This document shows, in pieces, positions 9,467-20,608 of a stretch of DNA of 64,000 nt. This DNA comes from Comamonadaceae bacterium (lineage in GTDB: Bacteria > Pseudomonadota > Gammaproteobacteria > Burkholderiales > Burkholderiaceae_C). The notes beneath the pieces are model-generated. The model saw only the letters and a list, made by a program, of their open reading frames with translations. It did not search any database and was not told where the DNA came from. A program made the translations under genes and the position numbers. The stretch lies in NCBI GenBank assembly GCA_027485235.1, contig JAIXRJ010000046.1, positions 248,001-312,000 of the forward strand, written 5' to 3'. Within the stretch, counting starts at the first letter, position 1; the number at the start of each line of letters is the position of its first letter.

Positions 9467-9664
9467 TCAGGCTGCGGGTGCAGGCGGTTGCACCGTACCG
9501 GGTGCCGCCGTGTCGGCATCACCCTCTTCGACCTCGATTTCCGAGCCGTCTTCGGCCAACAGGCCTGACTTGCGGTCGGACTTGGCTTTGAGCTTGTCTT
9601 CTTTTTTGCGTTTCTTGGCCAGTTCTTTCTGGCGCTTTTCGAATCCGTAGTTGGGTGTGGCCAA
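9467..9664 (-). CDS. Small highly basic conserved protein of unknown function
   Basis: A 65-residue protein that starts at TTG (9664). AAAGGAG lies six bases upstream, and the peptide from that TTG (ATPNYGFEKRQKELAKKRKK) begins the only part that looks conserved. The frame stays open further upstream into DUF2189 coding sequence without likely coding value. The first 35 residues are dominated by Lys, Arg and Glu and should form a charged helix; the rest is acidic and Pro/Ala rich, so the tail is probably disordered. I recall similar small proteins in Burkholderiales with no assigned function. RNA or nucleic-acid association is only a guess from charge. Confidence 0.65.
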   Translation of the reverse strand: MATPNYGFEKRQKELAKKRKKEDKLKAKSDRKSGLLAEDGSEIEVEEGDADTAAPGTVQPPAPAA

Positions 9665-9674
9665 GATGGCTCCT

Positions 9675-10544
9675 TTAATTTGAGCTGCCCAATGTAACAG
9701 CTTCTTCCGGGTTTTCTTCCCACGCGACACTGCCCCGGTACGCGTGCCAGCTGGCATGACCCAGCCACGGCCCCACCACAATGATGCCCAGCGCCAAAGG
9801 CCACAGGGCCGCGAGCACCAGCACGCTCAGCAGCAAGCCCCACAGCAGCATCACGCCCGGGTGCGCAAAAACCACCCGCATGCTGGTGATCACCGCCGAG
9901 ATGGCATCGGTGTCGCGGTCCAAAATCATGGGGAAGGACACCACCGACAGCCCATAGACCAGCGCGGCGAAAACGCCACCCACCGCCAGATAGACCATCA
10001 AAAATTCGATGTTTTGCGCGTTGAACACCGCCTCGATCACGCCCGTGGTGGAAGGCATGCCGGTGTTGAAGAACACCGCAAACACCACCAAAGACGCCCT
10101 GCCCCACAGCAGTTCCAGCCCCATCAGCACCAGCACCAGCATGGCCATGCTGCGCAGATGTGGCTTCCAGCACATGAGCGATGCAGTGATCATGGGCAAC
10201 TCGCCGCGCGCGCCTTGGCGGCTGACCTCGTACAAGCCCATGGCCAAAAAAGGCCCGACCAGCAAGCAGCCCGAAACCAGGGACAAGGTGTACTCGGGCT
10301 TGTGCTTGAACACCACGGCCAGCACCTGGGCCATGGCCCAGAAACACAGGCCGTAAAACAGGGCCATGCCTGGGTGCTGGCGCACGTCATTCAAGCCCTT
10401 CAGCAGCCACCGAAAAGGGTCTGAAAAACCCAAGGGCCGCATGCGCGCGCGCGGCCCGATGGGCGGCGGTAGCGCATAAGGTGTGGCCATGGTGGGCAGG
10501 CCCGGGTCTGGGTCCGCGGCAAGGGACTTGGCATTGGCGTTCAT
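9675..10544 (-). CDS. DUF2189 inner-membrane protein
   Basis: A 289-residue membrane protein with about six hydrophobic segments, for example ALFYGLCFWAMAQVLAVVF, SMAMLVLVLMGLELLWG and WGLLLSVLVLAALWPLALG. The block FSDPFRWLLKGLNDVRQHP before the first helix and SFPMILDRDTDAISAVITS between later helices are features of the DUF2189 family, some members of which are annotated as cytochrome c oxidase subunit I-like without heme ligands. No function is known. I chose the ATG at 10544 because GGA lies seven bases upstream; an ATG four codons earlier (10556) is possible. Downstream, the small basic gene begins just before this gene's stop, with its SD sequence inside the 3' end. Confidence 0.8.
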   Translation of the reverse strand: MNANAKSLAADPDPGLPTMATPYALPPPIGPRARMRPLGFSDPFRWLLKGLNDVRQHPGMALFYGLCFWAMAQVLAVVFKHKPEYTLSLVSGCLLVGPFLAMGLYEVSRQGARGELPMITASLMCWKPHLRSMAMLVLVLMGLELLWGRASLVVFAVFFNTGMPSTTGVIEAVFNAQNIEFLMVYLAVGGVFAALVYGLSVVSFPMILDRDTDAISAVITSMRVVFAHPGVMLLWGLLLSVLVLAALWPLALGIIVVGPWLGHASWHAYRGSVAWEENPEEAVTLGSSN

Positions 10545-10662
10545 GTGACATTCCATCTGAAACCACGCAAGAGTTCAGATTACCCCGAGCGGTGGGTTTT
10601 GAATAGCCCAACATATCCCCCAGCGGCTGGCCAGGCTTCCCCGGTGTCCTTTGGCGGCGTGA

Positions 10663-11919
10663 TCAGGCCATGGGCAAATGCGCCTGCACGGCTTGACGCA
10701 GGTCAAGAATAAGGTCCTGCGCCGATTCCAGACCCGTCGAAAAGCGCACCAGCGTGCCCGGCTGCAAATGACCCGGCCAGGCCTGTCGCATCGCCGCGAT
10801 GTTGTAGGGCACCACCAGGCTCACCGGGCCACCCCAGCTGTAGCCAATCTTGAAGAGTTTCAGCCCATCGCAAAACGCGTCCACCTGGGCTTGGCTGAAA
10901 CGCGCGTCGAGCATGACGCTGAACAAACCCGCCGCCCTCCCGGTGCCTGCTGTGCGCTCGCACAGCGCCTGCCAATGGGCATGACCGGGGGCCCCTTCAA
11001 AGGCCGGGTGCAGCAACTGTGCGCATTGCGGCTGGGCTTGCCACCAAGCGGCCAAAGCGCGGGCGGTCTGGTCGTGCGCGGCATAACGCAGCGCGATGCT
11101 GGGCAAGGAGCGCAACACCGTTTCGGCGTCGTTGGCCGCCACGCCCAGACCCAGGCGCATGTGGCAAAGTTTGATTTGAAGGTGCAAAGCCGGGTCGCGG
11201 GTGATGACGCTGCCCATCAGCACGTCACCACCACCGCTGGGGTATTTGGTGAGCGCATGGGCGCTGATGTCCACCGCCAGACTGCCCTGCCCAGTGCCAA
11301 CACCGTTCAGCAAATCAAAAGGCTTGAAGGCCAGTCCCGCGCCCCAGGTGTTGTCGAGGGCGCACAGGACGCCGCGCTCGCGACAGACACGCACCATTTC
11401 GGGCAAATCGGGAAACTCCATGCTGACCGAGCCGGGGGCTTCGAGCCACACCAAACGGGTGCGGTCCGTGATCTGGCGTGACAGATCTTGTGGGTCCATC
11501 GGATCGTAAAAACGGTGGCTGATGCCGAAGTGGCGCAACTCGCCAGCGGCCAGCGCTTTGTTGGGACCATAGGCGTTGTCTGGAATGAGCACCTCATCGC
11601 CGGATTTCAGGACTGCCAAAGCGACCAAGGCCAAGGCCGCCAGCCCACTGGGCACCAGCACACATTGCAGCCCCCCCTCGAGGGTGCACAAGCGCTCTTC
11701 CAGCACATAAGTGGTGGGTGTGCCGTGCAGGCCATAGGTGTAGGCCGATTTGTCTTTCCACTCGCGCTGGCGCATGTCGGCCACGGTGGGGAAGTACACC
11801 GTCGAGGCTTTGAACACCCCCGGTTGGGGCGCTTCAAATCCGGCCGGAGGGATGTAAGGGTGGTGGATCAGGCCCGTGACGCTGGGCACGGACAGGAGAT
11901 GGGGGCTGTCTTTGGGCAT
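10663..11919 (-). CDS. metC: Cystathionine beta-lyase (PLP, Cys/Met metabolism family)
   Basis: A 418-residue PLP enzyme of the gamma family, about the usual length. The cofactor lysine is Lys225 in SAHALTKYPSGGGDV; VPSGLAALALVALAVLKSGD and LVWLEAPGSVSMEFPD are the other typical blocks. SYSWGGPVSLVVPYN near the C-terminus and the overall pattern favour cystathionine beta-lyase (cystathionine to homocysteine, pyruvate and ammonia) over gamma-synthase, although substrate preference in this family is hard to read from sequence. It sits alone: a strong inverted repeat separates it from the upstream phosphoribosyltransferase gene. Confidence 0.88.
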   Translation of the reverse strand: MPKDSPHLLSVPSVTGLIHHPYIPPAGFEAPQPGVFKASTVYFPTVADMRQREWKDKSAYTYGLHGTPTTYVLEERLCTLEGGLQCVLVPSGLAALALVALAVLKSGDEVLIPDNAYGPNKALAAGELRHFGISHRFYDPMDPQDLSRQITDRTRLVWLEAPGSVSMEFPDLPEMVRVCRERGVLCALDNTWGAGLAFKPFDLLNGVGTGQGSLAVDISAHALTKYPSGGGDVLMGSVITRDPALHLQIKLCHMRLGLGVAANDAETVLRSLPSIALRYAAHDQTARALAAWWQAQPQCAQLLHPAFEGAPGHAHWQALCERTAGTGRAAGLFSVMLDARFSQAQVDAFCDGLKLFKIGYSWGGPVSLVVPYNIAAMRQAWPGHLQPGTLVRFSTGLESAQDLILDLRQAVQAHLPMA

Positions 11920-11933
11920 CGAGAGATCCTAAT

Positions 11934-11963
11934 GCAAACAGCCTCCCGAAGGAGGCTGTTTGC
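11934..11963 (-). terminator. Perfect 13-bp hairpin, probable terminator
   Basis: GCAAACAGCCTCC, four bases CGAA, then GGAGGCTGTTTGC: a perfect 13-bp stem between the phosphoribosyltransferase stop and the metC start. In the minus-strand direction the right arm ends in TGTTTGCATT, a weak T-rich tail. It probably ends transcription coming from the purA side. Confidence 0.7.
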
Positions 11964-11991
11964 AGTCAAGTCAGGGAAAGTTCGCAGGCGC

Positions 11992-12516
11992 TCAAACGCG
12001 CCACTTTTCCATCAATTTTTCAGGACGCATGCTGTCATACGGCTCAAAAGGCTGGTGAATCCAAGGGTTGGTGGGCAGGTCCTCGATCGAGTAATCCGGC
12101 TTGAAACTGGACACGCCCTTGGTCCAGATGACGGCGGTGCGCAGTTCGGTGATCGGCTGGTAGTTGTTTTTCAGCTGGTCCACCACCGCACGCAGGGTGT
12201 GACCGGTGTCGGCCAGGTCATCGACCAGCAGCACGCGGCCAGCGATCTCCCCTTTGGGGGTGGTGATGAAGCGGGCGATGTCCAGGTGGCCCTGCACCGT
12301 GCCAGCGTCGGCGCGGTAAGAGCTGGTGGACATGATGGCCAAAGGCTTGTCAAACACGCGCGACAAGATGTCGCCGGGGCGCATGCCGCCGCGGGCCAGA
12401 CACAGGATGGTGTCGAATTGCCAGCCGGATTGGTGGATTTTGATGGCGAGCTTTTCGATCAGGTTGTGGTACTCGTCGTAGCTCACGTACAGGTGTTTGC
12501 CGTCTTCGGTCAACAT
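11992..12516 (-). CDS. Phosphoribosyltransferase (hypoxanthine/guanine-type)
   Basis: A 174-residue type I phosphoribosyltransferase. The PRPP-binding loop is VLLVDDLADTGHT (about 96-107), and LARGGMRPGDILSRVF is the PPi loop region. The ATG at 12516 follows GGAGTGA at good spacing; the frame runs further upstream with no homology. The gene lies 55 bases downstream of purA in the same direction, which suggests a shared role in purine salvage and AMP supply. A specific base preference (hypoxanthine, guanine or xanthine) cannot be read here. Confidence 0.87.
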   Translation of the reverse strand: MLTEDGKHLYVSYDEYHNLIEKLAIKIHQSGWQFDTILCLARGGMRPGDILSRVFDKPLAIMSTSSYRADAGTVQGHLDIARFITTPKGEIAGRVLLVDDLADTGHTLRAVVDQLKNNYQPITELRTAVIWTKGVSSFKPDYSIEDLPTNPWIHQPFEPYDSMRPEKLMEKWRV

Positions 12517-12571
12517 GGGATCACTCCAGTCAAAGGTTCTGTGAGGGTTAGAAAGTGTTGTCTGCAAGAGT

Positions 12572-15078
<2,507 letters not shown>

Positions 15079-15146
15079 GAGATGGGAGGGGGGACGGTTA
15101 AAAAGGTGATTTTACCGGCTTGGAGACCGGTTTCCCGACACCAGGA

Positions 15147-15332
15147 TCAGGAAACCCACCAGAATAAAAACAAACCGGCTACCACCAAGGCCAAACCCAA
15201 GAATCGGATCTGCCCGTCGTGCATGTGCAACAGTTGTTCAAACAGTTGTCTCCAACGCCGAGGCAAAAGCAAGGGCATCAAGCCCTCCAGGATGAGCATG
15301 AGGCCCAGAGCCAACAGGAGGGTTTGAATCAA
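15147..15332 (-). CDS. DUF2065 small membrane protein
   Basis: A 61-residue protein with two hydrophobic helices (LLLALGLMLILEGLMPLLLP and FLGLALVVAGLFLFWW) separated by a short basic loop, the pattern of DUF2065. It is regularly found directly after hflC in betaproteobacteria. The reading frame begins at a TTG (15332), three bases past the hflC stop; the homologous start position supports the TTG, and the next in-frame ATG would remove half of the first helix. Function unknown; location suggests a link to the HflKC membrane complex or FtsH. Confidence 0.82.
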   Translation of the reverse strand: MIQTLLLALGLMLILEGLMPLLLPRRWRQLFEQLLHMHDGQIRFLGLALVVAGLFLFWWVS

Positions 15333-15335
15333 ACT

Positions 15336-16238
15336 TTACTTTCGTGGCAAACCGCCTGCACCCGAGGCGCTTCGCATGGCTTTGAAAAAGTCAGAACTGC
15401 CGGGATCCAGCACCATCACATCCGACTTGTTGGAGAAACTGCTCTTGTAAGACTCAAGGCTGCGGTAGAACTGTGCAAACTGCGGATCACGTCCAAAAGA
15501 CTCGGCATAAATGGCTGCAGCTTGTGCATCGCCTTGACCCTTGATCTTCTGGGCTTCGCGGTAGGCATTGGCGACCGCGACTTCACGCTGGCGATCCGCA
15601 TCGGCTCGGATTTTTTCGCCCTCAGCACCGCCGGTGGACCTCAGTTCGTTCGCCACACGTTTGCGCTCAGCCTCCATGCGCCGATAAACAGACTCGGTGA
15701 TGGTGTCAACATAGTCCGCCCGCGTGATGCGAACATCGACCACGTCCACACCCCAAGGTTTGGCCCCCTTGACCACAGCCAGCACAGCGACTTTGACGTC
15801 GTCCATCAAAGCTTCGCGTTGCAGGGAAAGCAAATCCTTGACGGTGTGTTTGTTGATCTCTTCTTGGAATGCGTTGCGCACCACCCGATTGAGTTGGTTG
15901 GCGCCCGATTTTTCATCGAGCCCCACGTTGCGGATGTAGGCTTGTGGATCACTGATGCGCCAACGCACATACCAGTCCACGACAACCCGCTGCTTTTCTG
16001 CGGTCAGCATGGGTTCGGTATCGGGGCTGTCGAGCGTGAGCAAACGTTTGTCGATGTAATTGACGTTTTGCAGGGGCGGTGGCAATTTGAAGTGCAAGCC
16101 CGGCTCGGTGATGACTTCCTTGATCTGACCCAAAGCATAGACAACACCGAACTGACGTTGATCGACCACGAAGACCATCGAGCTGATCAGCGCAAACGCC
16201 AAGATCAGACTGGATACCAAAATTCCGATGCGGTTCAT
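15336..16238 (-). CDS. hflC: Protease modulator HflC
   Basis: A 300-residue SPFH/band-7 protein with one N-terminal membrane anchor (IGILVSSLILAFALISSMVF) and the bulk in the periplasm. With HflK it forms the cage that surrounds and modulates the FtsH protease. The band-7 domain follows the anchor (VVDQRQFGVVYALGQIKEVI), then a long Ala/Glu/Arg-rich helix (REAQKIKGQGDAQAAAIYA) typical of SPFH proteins. It is 12 bases after hflK. The C-terminus ends with a Gly/Ala-rich tail. Confidence 0.95.
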   Translation of the reverse strand: MNRIGILVSSLILAFALISSMVFVVDQRQFGVVYALGQIKEVITEPGLHFKLPPPLQNVNYIDKRLLTLDSPDTEPMLTAEKQRVVVDWYVRWRISDPQAYIRNVGLDEKSGANQLNRVVRNAFQEEINKHTVKDLLSLQREALMDDVKVAVLAVVKGAKPWGVDVVDVRITRADYVDTITESVYRRMEAERKRVANELRSTGGAEGEKIRADADRQREVAVANAYREAQKIKGQGDAQAAAIYAESFGRDPQFAQFYRSLESYKSSFSNKSDVMVLDPGSSDFFKAMRSASGAGGLPRK

Positions 16239-16250
16239 TTTTGCGGGTCC

Positions 16251-17630
16251 TTATCGTGCGTCGCGGTCACGGGTGCGCAAAGCATCCCTTGAGCGGCTTT
16301 CGGGAATGGCTACAGGCGCTGCAGGTGCGGAATTGACACCACCCTCAGCGGAAACGGCCGGGCTTTGTGCAACTTGCTGCATGATTTTGTCCAAGGGCAG
16401 GTACAGCATATTGGCGCCTTGTTTGCTGTCGATGAGCACCTTGGTCACGTTGCTGTAGATCTGCTGCATGGTGTCGGTGTAAAGACGATCACGCATGACC
16501 TGAGGTGACTTCTGGTACTCGGGCAAGATCGACTTGAAGCGCTGCGCATCACCTTCGGCTTGGGCCACAATTTTTTCACGGTAAGCATCGGCCTCTTCCT
16601 TCAGCCGAGAAGCTGCACCTACGGCGCGAGGAATCACGTCGTTGGCATAGGCTTGGGCTTCATTTTTGGCACGTTCCCGTTCTTGTCCGGCTTTGAGCAC
16701 GTCGTCAAAGGCGGCTTGAACTTGCTCGGGCGGGCGCACGCCACCTTGTTGCAAGTTGATGCTGACCACTTCGATACCGACTTTGTAGCGGTCCAAAATC
16801 GATTGCATTTTTTCGCGCACACGCGGCGCAATTTGATCCCGCTCTTCAGCCAAAGCTGAATCCATTTTCATCATGCCGACCACTTCGCGCACGGCGGTTT
16901 CAGCAGACTGGATCACCGCTTCGGTGGGGTTCTTGCTCTCGAACAAATAGGCGCGAGCGTCGTTCAAGCGGTATTGCACCGCGAATTTGATTTCAACAAT
17001 GTTCTCGTCTTCGGTCAGCATCGCGGACTCACGCAAACCCGTGGCCTTGATGATGGCATCGCGACCGATGTCCACAGAGCGGATCTGAGACACGTACACC
17101 AATTCATGGCGCTGAACTGGGTAAGGCACGCGCCAATTGAAACCTGCGCCTACCGTGGACTGGTATTTGCCAAACTGCGTGATGACCGCTTGCTGGCCTT
17201 CTTGGACAATGAAAAATCCTGTGCCCAACCAAACCAACAAGGCGGCACCCAGGATGACGCCAATGCCGAGGTTTTTGAAAAATGCGGGCATGCCAGGACC
17301 GCCTGAGCCGCCAGAGGGGCCTTGAGGCTTGTGGGGTCCACCGTTCTTCCCGCCAAACAATTGACCCAATTTGCGGTTGAAGTCACGCCACAATTCATCC
17401 AGATCGGGCGGGCCGCTTTGGGCATTCTGTCGTCCGCCACTCGGTGTCTGTTGCCAGCTTTCGGGTTTTTTACCGGATGCGGGTGGGGCATCCTGAGGCG
17501 CCTGGGAAGAGCCCGTGTCCGCTGACGATTTGTCGTCGTCCCGGCCCCAACGGGGGTCATTCAGATTGAACATGCCTCGAATCTTTGCAGGAAGCAAAGA
17601 CCATCTCAGAGCTGGCAGATGAAAATTCAT
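16251..17630 (-). CDS. hflK: FtsH protease activity modulator HflK
   Basis: A 459-residue SPFH protein and partner of HflC. A Gly/Pro/Gln-rich cytosolic N-terminal region is followed by the anchor IGVILGAALLVWLGTGFFIV and the band-7 domain (VQEGQQAVITQFGKYQSTV), then a long coiled helix. Two starts are possible. The ATG at 17630 overlaps the hflX stop (ATGA), which suggests coupling; the ATG at 17573 gives MFNLNDPRWGRDDD, where family conservation normally begins. I list the longer form because of the overlap, but the shorter may be the main product. Confidence 0.92.
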   Translation of the reverse strand: MNFHLPALRWSLLPAKIRGMFNLNDPRWGRDDDKSSADTGSSQAPQDAPPASGKKPESWQQTPSGGRQNAQSGPPDLDELWRDFNRKLGQLFGGKNGGPHKPQGPSGGSGGPGMPAFFKNLGIGVILGAALLVWLGTGFFIVQEGQQAVITQFGKYQSTVGAGFNWRVPYPVQRHELVYVSQIRSVDIGRDAIIKATGLRESAMLTEDENIVEIKFAVQYRLNDARAYLFESKNPTEAVIQSAETAVREVVGMMKMDSALAEERDQIAPRVREKMQSILDRYKVGIEVVSINLQQGGVRPPEQVQAAFDDVLKAGQERERAKNEAQAYANDVIPRAVGAASRLKEEADAYREKIVAQAEGDAQRFKSILPEYQKSPQVMRDRLYTDTMQQIYSNVTKVLIDSKQGANMLYLPLDKIMQQVAQSPAVSAEGGVNSAPAAPVAIPESRSRDALRTRDRDAR

Positions 17631-18883
17631 GGTGAAGTGTCTTTGTCAGAATGACGAACCCGCATTGTGCCGAATTCGGAGCGCGTTCCATCGAGATCGC
17701 CCGGATATTCCCGTGTCATGTCACGGGGATCTGCAGCGTCGAGCGCTGCGGGTGGTAAGACCCGGGTCACAGTAGAAGCCAAGGCCGATCGCAACAAATC
17801 CAGGCCCTGGCCCGCTTTGGCGCTCACAAACACGCGGTCCACGGGCTGGCCTTGCACCTCATAACGGTCTTGAAGTTGCAAAGGGTAGTGGTCTGAGTCC
17901 AGGGCGTCGAGTTTGTTGAAAACCAACAGTTGAGGTACCGCGTCAGCGCCGATTTCAGCCAGGACTTTTTGAACCTCCACCATTTGTTCAGGGAAATCGG
18001 GATTGGCCGCATCGACCACGTGCAGCAACAAATCGGCCTCGGTGGCCTCCTGCAAAGTGGCTTGAAAAGCCTCGACCAAGCCGTGCGGCAGATCTCGAAT
18101 GAATCCGACGGTGTCGGACAGAGAAACCGAGCGACCGGCCTCACCCAAATACAGCTGCCGCGTGGTGGTGTCCAAGGTCGCAAAAAGCTGGTCAGCGGCA
18201 AATGCACGCGCCTTGACCAAGGCATTGAACAAGGTGGATTTGCCCGCATTGGTGTAACCGACCAGCGAAATATTGAAAGTGTCACGCCGCTCGCGTTGGC
18301 GACGCTGTGTGTTGCGCTGTTTTTTGACCTTGACCAAACGTTCTTTGGTGCGTTTGATGGACTCTCCGATCATGCGCCGGTCCAACTCAATTTGAGTCTC
18401 ACCGGGACCGCCGCGCAAGCCAATACCACCCGTTTGGCGCTCCAAGTGTGACCAACGGCGGACCAAGCGTGTGCTGAGGTACTGGAGTTTGGCCAACTCC
18501 ACCTGCAACTTGCCCTCGTGGCTGCGGGCGCGCTGGGCAAAAATTTCCAGAATCAACAGGGTGCGGTCGTTGACCGGCAAACCCATGTGACGCTCCAAAT
18601 TGCGTTGCTGAGCAGGGCTCAATGCCTGGTCAAACAAAACCTCTTTGGCTCCGTGCATCAAGGCCAATGCCTTGATTTCATCCGCCTTACCACTGCCCAC
18701 GAACAAAGCAGGGTCGGGTGCGCGTCGCTTGCAGGTCAAGCGGGCCACGGGTTTGAGCCCACCTGACTCCGCCAGCAGTCCCAGTTCTTGGAGTTCGGCA
18801 TCAAAATGCGGCAGCCCAAAATCAACGCCGACCAAGAGGGTCGGCGCGGGCAAATTGGAGGCGGTTTCAGACAATGTCAGCAA
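17627..18883 (-). CDS. hflX: Ribosome-associated GTPase HflX
   Basis: A 418-residue GTPase that binds and splits ribosomes under stress. The N-terminal HflX domain (RRAPDPALFVGSGKADEIKA, FDQALSPAQQRNLERHMG) is followed by a helical linker with GGPGETQIELDRR and a basic stretch, then the G domain with P-loop GYTNAGKST (about 209-217), DTVGFIRDLPH as G3 and NKLD as G4. Translation appears to start at TTG (18883), since no ATG lies near the start of homology. It follows hfq by 32 bases and overlaps hflK by four. This is the classic hfq-hflX-hflK-hflC cluster. Confidence 0.95.
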   Translation of the reverse strand: MLTLSETASNLPAPTLLVGVDFGLPHFDAELQELGLLAESGGLKPVARLTCKRRAPDPALFVGSGKADEIKALALMHGAKEVLFDQALSPAQQRNLERHMGLPVNDRTLLILEIFAQRARSHEGKLQVELAKLQYLSTRLVRRWSHLERQTGGIGLRGGPGETQIELDRRMIGESIKRTKERLVKVKKQRNTQRRQRERRDTFNISLVGYTNAGKSTLFNALVKARAFAADQLFATLDTTTRQLYLGEAGRSVSLSDTVGFIRDLPHGLVEAFQATLQEATEADLLLHVVDAANPDFPEQMVEVQKVLAEIGADAVPQLLVFNKLDALDSDHYPLQLQDRYEVQGQPVDRVFVSAKAGQGLDLLRSALASTVTRVLPPAALDAADPRDMTREYPGDLDGTRSEFGTMRVRHSDKDTSP

Positions 18884-18915
18884 ACTCTGGAGACCTGTTC
18901 AGGCCACCGCGCAGA

Positions 18916-19161
18916 TCAGGCCGTGATTTCACCTTCGCCGGGCGTGGTGAAAGTCACCGAGCGGCCAGGGACGATGGTTGAAATGGCGTGCTTGTAAACC
19001 ATTTGGGTCACCGTGTTGCGCAACAGCACCACGTACTGGTCAAAGGATTCGATTTGGCCTTGCAATTTGATCCCGTTGACCAGGTAAATCGACACTGGCA
19101 CGTGTTCTTTTCGCAATGCGTTCAAGAAGGGGTCTTGCAGAAGTTGACCTTTGTTGCTCAC
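18916..19161 (-). CDS. hfq: RNA chaperone Hfq
   Basis: An 81-residue Sm-like protein that pairs small RNAs with mRNAs. The N-terminus is [19 protein letters not shown] with Gln8, and the Sm2 motif VYKHAISTI carries the YKH residues (56-58) that bind the RNA 3' end. Translation starts at GTG (19161), with GGAG seven bases upstream; the frame is open further but has no homology there. The C-terminal tail after the Sm core is short ([10 protein letters not shown]). It begins the run hfq-hflX-hflK-hflC and follows der by about 90 bases. Confidence 0.96.
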   Translation of the reverse strand: MSNKGQLLQDPFLNALRKEHVPVSIYLVNGIKLQGQIESFDQYVVLLRNTVTQMVYKHAISTIVPGRSVTFTTPGEGEITA

Positions 19162-19248
19162 GATATTCTCCGTGTTCAGAAGTGATGGAGCGGGCACCTT
19201 ACCACAGCCGAGACGGGGGTTTGTCAGAAAAACCAAAGCCCACAAAAA

Positions 19249-20589
19249 TCAAGCGGCATCTTTTCCAGCGTAAGGGTTGTTGGCGGTTTTCATTTCGATC
19301 CGCAAAGGGGTGCCCGACAAGTCAAAGGCTTTGCGAAAACGACCTTCCAGAAAACGCTTGTAAGACTCGGTCACGTGCTCCAAGGAGTTGCCGTGGATGA
19401 CGATCACCGGCGGATTCATCCCGCCTTGGTGGGCATAACGCATTTTGGGGCGGAACATCCCGCCGCGTTGAGGGCTTTGGAACTGGACAGCCTCCAGCAA
19501 CAAGCGGGTCAAAACCGGTGTGCTCATTTTGACCATGGCCGACTTGTGCGCCTTGATGATCGAGCCCCAGACCGGCCCCAGGCCTTGGCGTTTTTTGGCC
19601 GAGATGAAATGCATGTTGGCGAAACTCAAAAACGGCAGACGCGTTTCAATCGAACGCTGCACCAATTGGCGTTGGTACTCGTCGACGGCCTCCCATTTGT
19701 TCACCGCCAAGACCATGGCCCGACCGCTCTCAAGGGCAAAGCCTGCGATGTGCGCATCTTGGTCTGTGACGCCCTGCTCAGCGTCGAGCAAGAGCAAGAC
19801 CACGTTGGCAGATTCCACCGCCTGCAGGGTTTTGACGACCGAGAACTTCTCGATGGCTTCAAAAACTTTGCCTTTTCGGCGCAATCCGGCGGTGTCGATC
19901 AACTCAAACTTCTGACCCTCGCGCTCAAAGGGCACGCTGATCGCGTCTCGGGTGGTGCCCGGCATGTCAAACGCCACCAAGCGCTCTTCACCCAGCCAGG
20001 TGTTGATCAGCGTGGACTTGCCGACGTTGGGACGCCCTGCCACGGCCAACTTGATGATGGTCTTGTCTTCCTCGGTTTCCTCAGGATCGTCGGGCAGATT
20101 CAGGGGTTCCAGCGCCAAATCCACCAAATCGCGAATGCCCTGTCCATGGGCTGCCGAGATGGCCAAAACATCACCCAGCCCCAATTCGTAGAACTCGGTG
20201 ATCTGGATGCCTTCTCGCATGCCCTCGGCCTTGTTGGCTACCAACAGACAAGGCTTGCCCACCCGGCGCAGGTATTTGGCAATGTCGTGGTCTTGGGCAG
20301 ACAGCCCGCCCCGCGCGTCCACCACAAAAATCACCACATCGGCTTCAGCCACAGCTTGCTGCGTTTGCTTGGCCATTTCTTTGTAGATGCCAGTGCCCGC
20401 GTCAGGCTCAAATCCGCCGGTGTCGATGACGATGTACGCGTGTTTGCCTTGTTTGCCTTGCCCGTAATGACGGTCACGGGTCAAACCTGCGAAATCGGCC
20501 ACGATGGCATCCCGAGTCTTGGTGAGTCGATTGAACAGCGTTGATTTGCCCACATTGGGGCGACCCACCAGGGCCAATACAGGTTTCAC
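19249..20589 (-). CDS. der: Ribosome biogenesis GTPase Der (EngA)
   Basis: A 446-residue double-GTPase needed for 50S subunit assembly. Two complete G domains are seen, each with the same P-loop GRPNVGKST (about 9-17 and 185-193), followed by the KH-like C-terminal domain ([20 protein letters not shown]). The start codon is GTG (20589): the peptide [16 protein letters not shown] begins there and no ATG fits. It follows bamB by 19 bases, so the bamB-der pair is probably cotranscribed as in other proteobacteria. Confidence 0.97.
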   Translation of the reverse strand: MKPVLALVGRPNVGKSTLFNRLTKTRDAIVADFAGLTRDRHYGQGKQGKHAYIVIDTGGFEPDAGTGIYKEMAKQTQQAVAEADVVIFVVDARGGLSAQDHDIAKYLRRVGKPCLLVANKAEGMREGIQITEFYELGLGDVLAISAAHGQGIRDLVDLALEPLNLPDDPEETEEDKTIIKLAVAGRPNVGKSTLINTWLGEERLVAFDMPGTTRDAISVPFEREGQKFELIDTAGLRRKGKVFEAIEKFSVVKTLQAVESANVVLLLLDAEQGVTDQDAHIAGFALESGRAMVLAVNKWEAVDEYQRQLVQRSIETRLPFLSFANMHFISAKKRQGLGPVWGSIIKAHKSAMVKMSTPVLTRLLLEAVQFQSPQRGGMFRPKMRYAHQGGMNPPVIVIHGNSLEHVTESYKRFLEGRFRKAFDLSGTPLRIEMKTANNPYAGKDAA

Positions 20590-20608
20590 TTAAAAATTAT
20601 CCAATCCA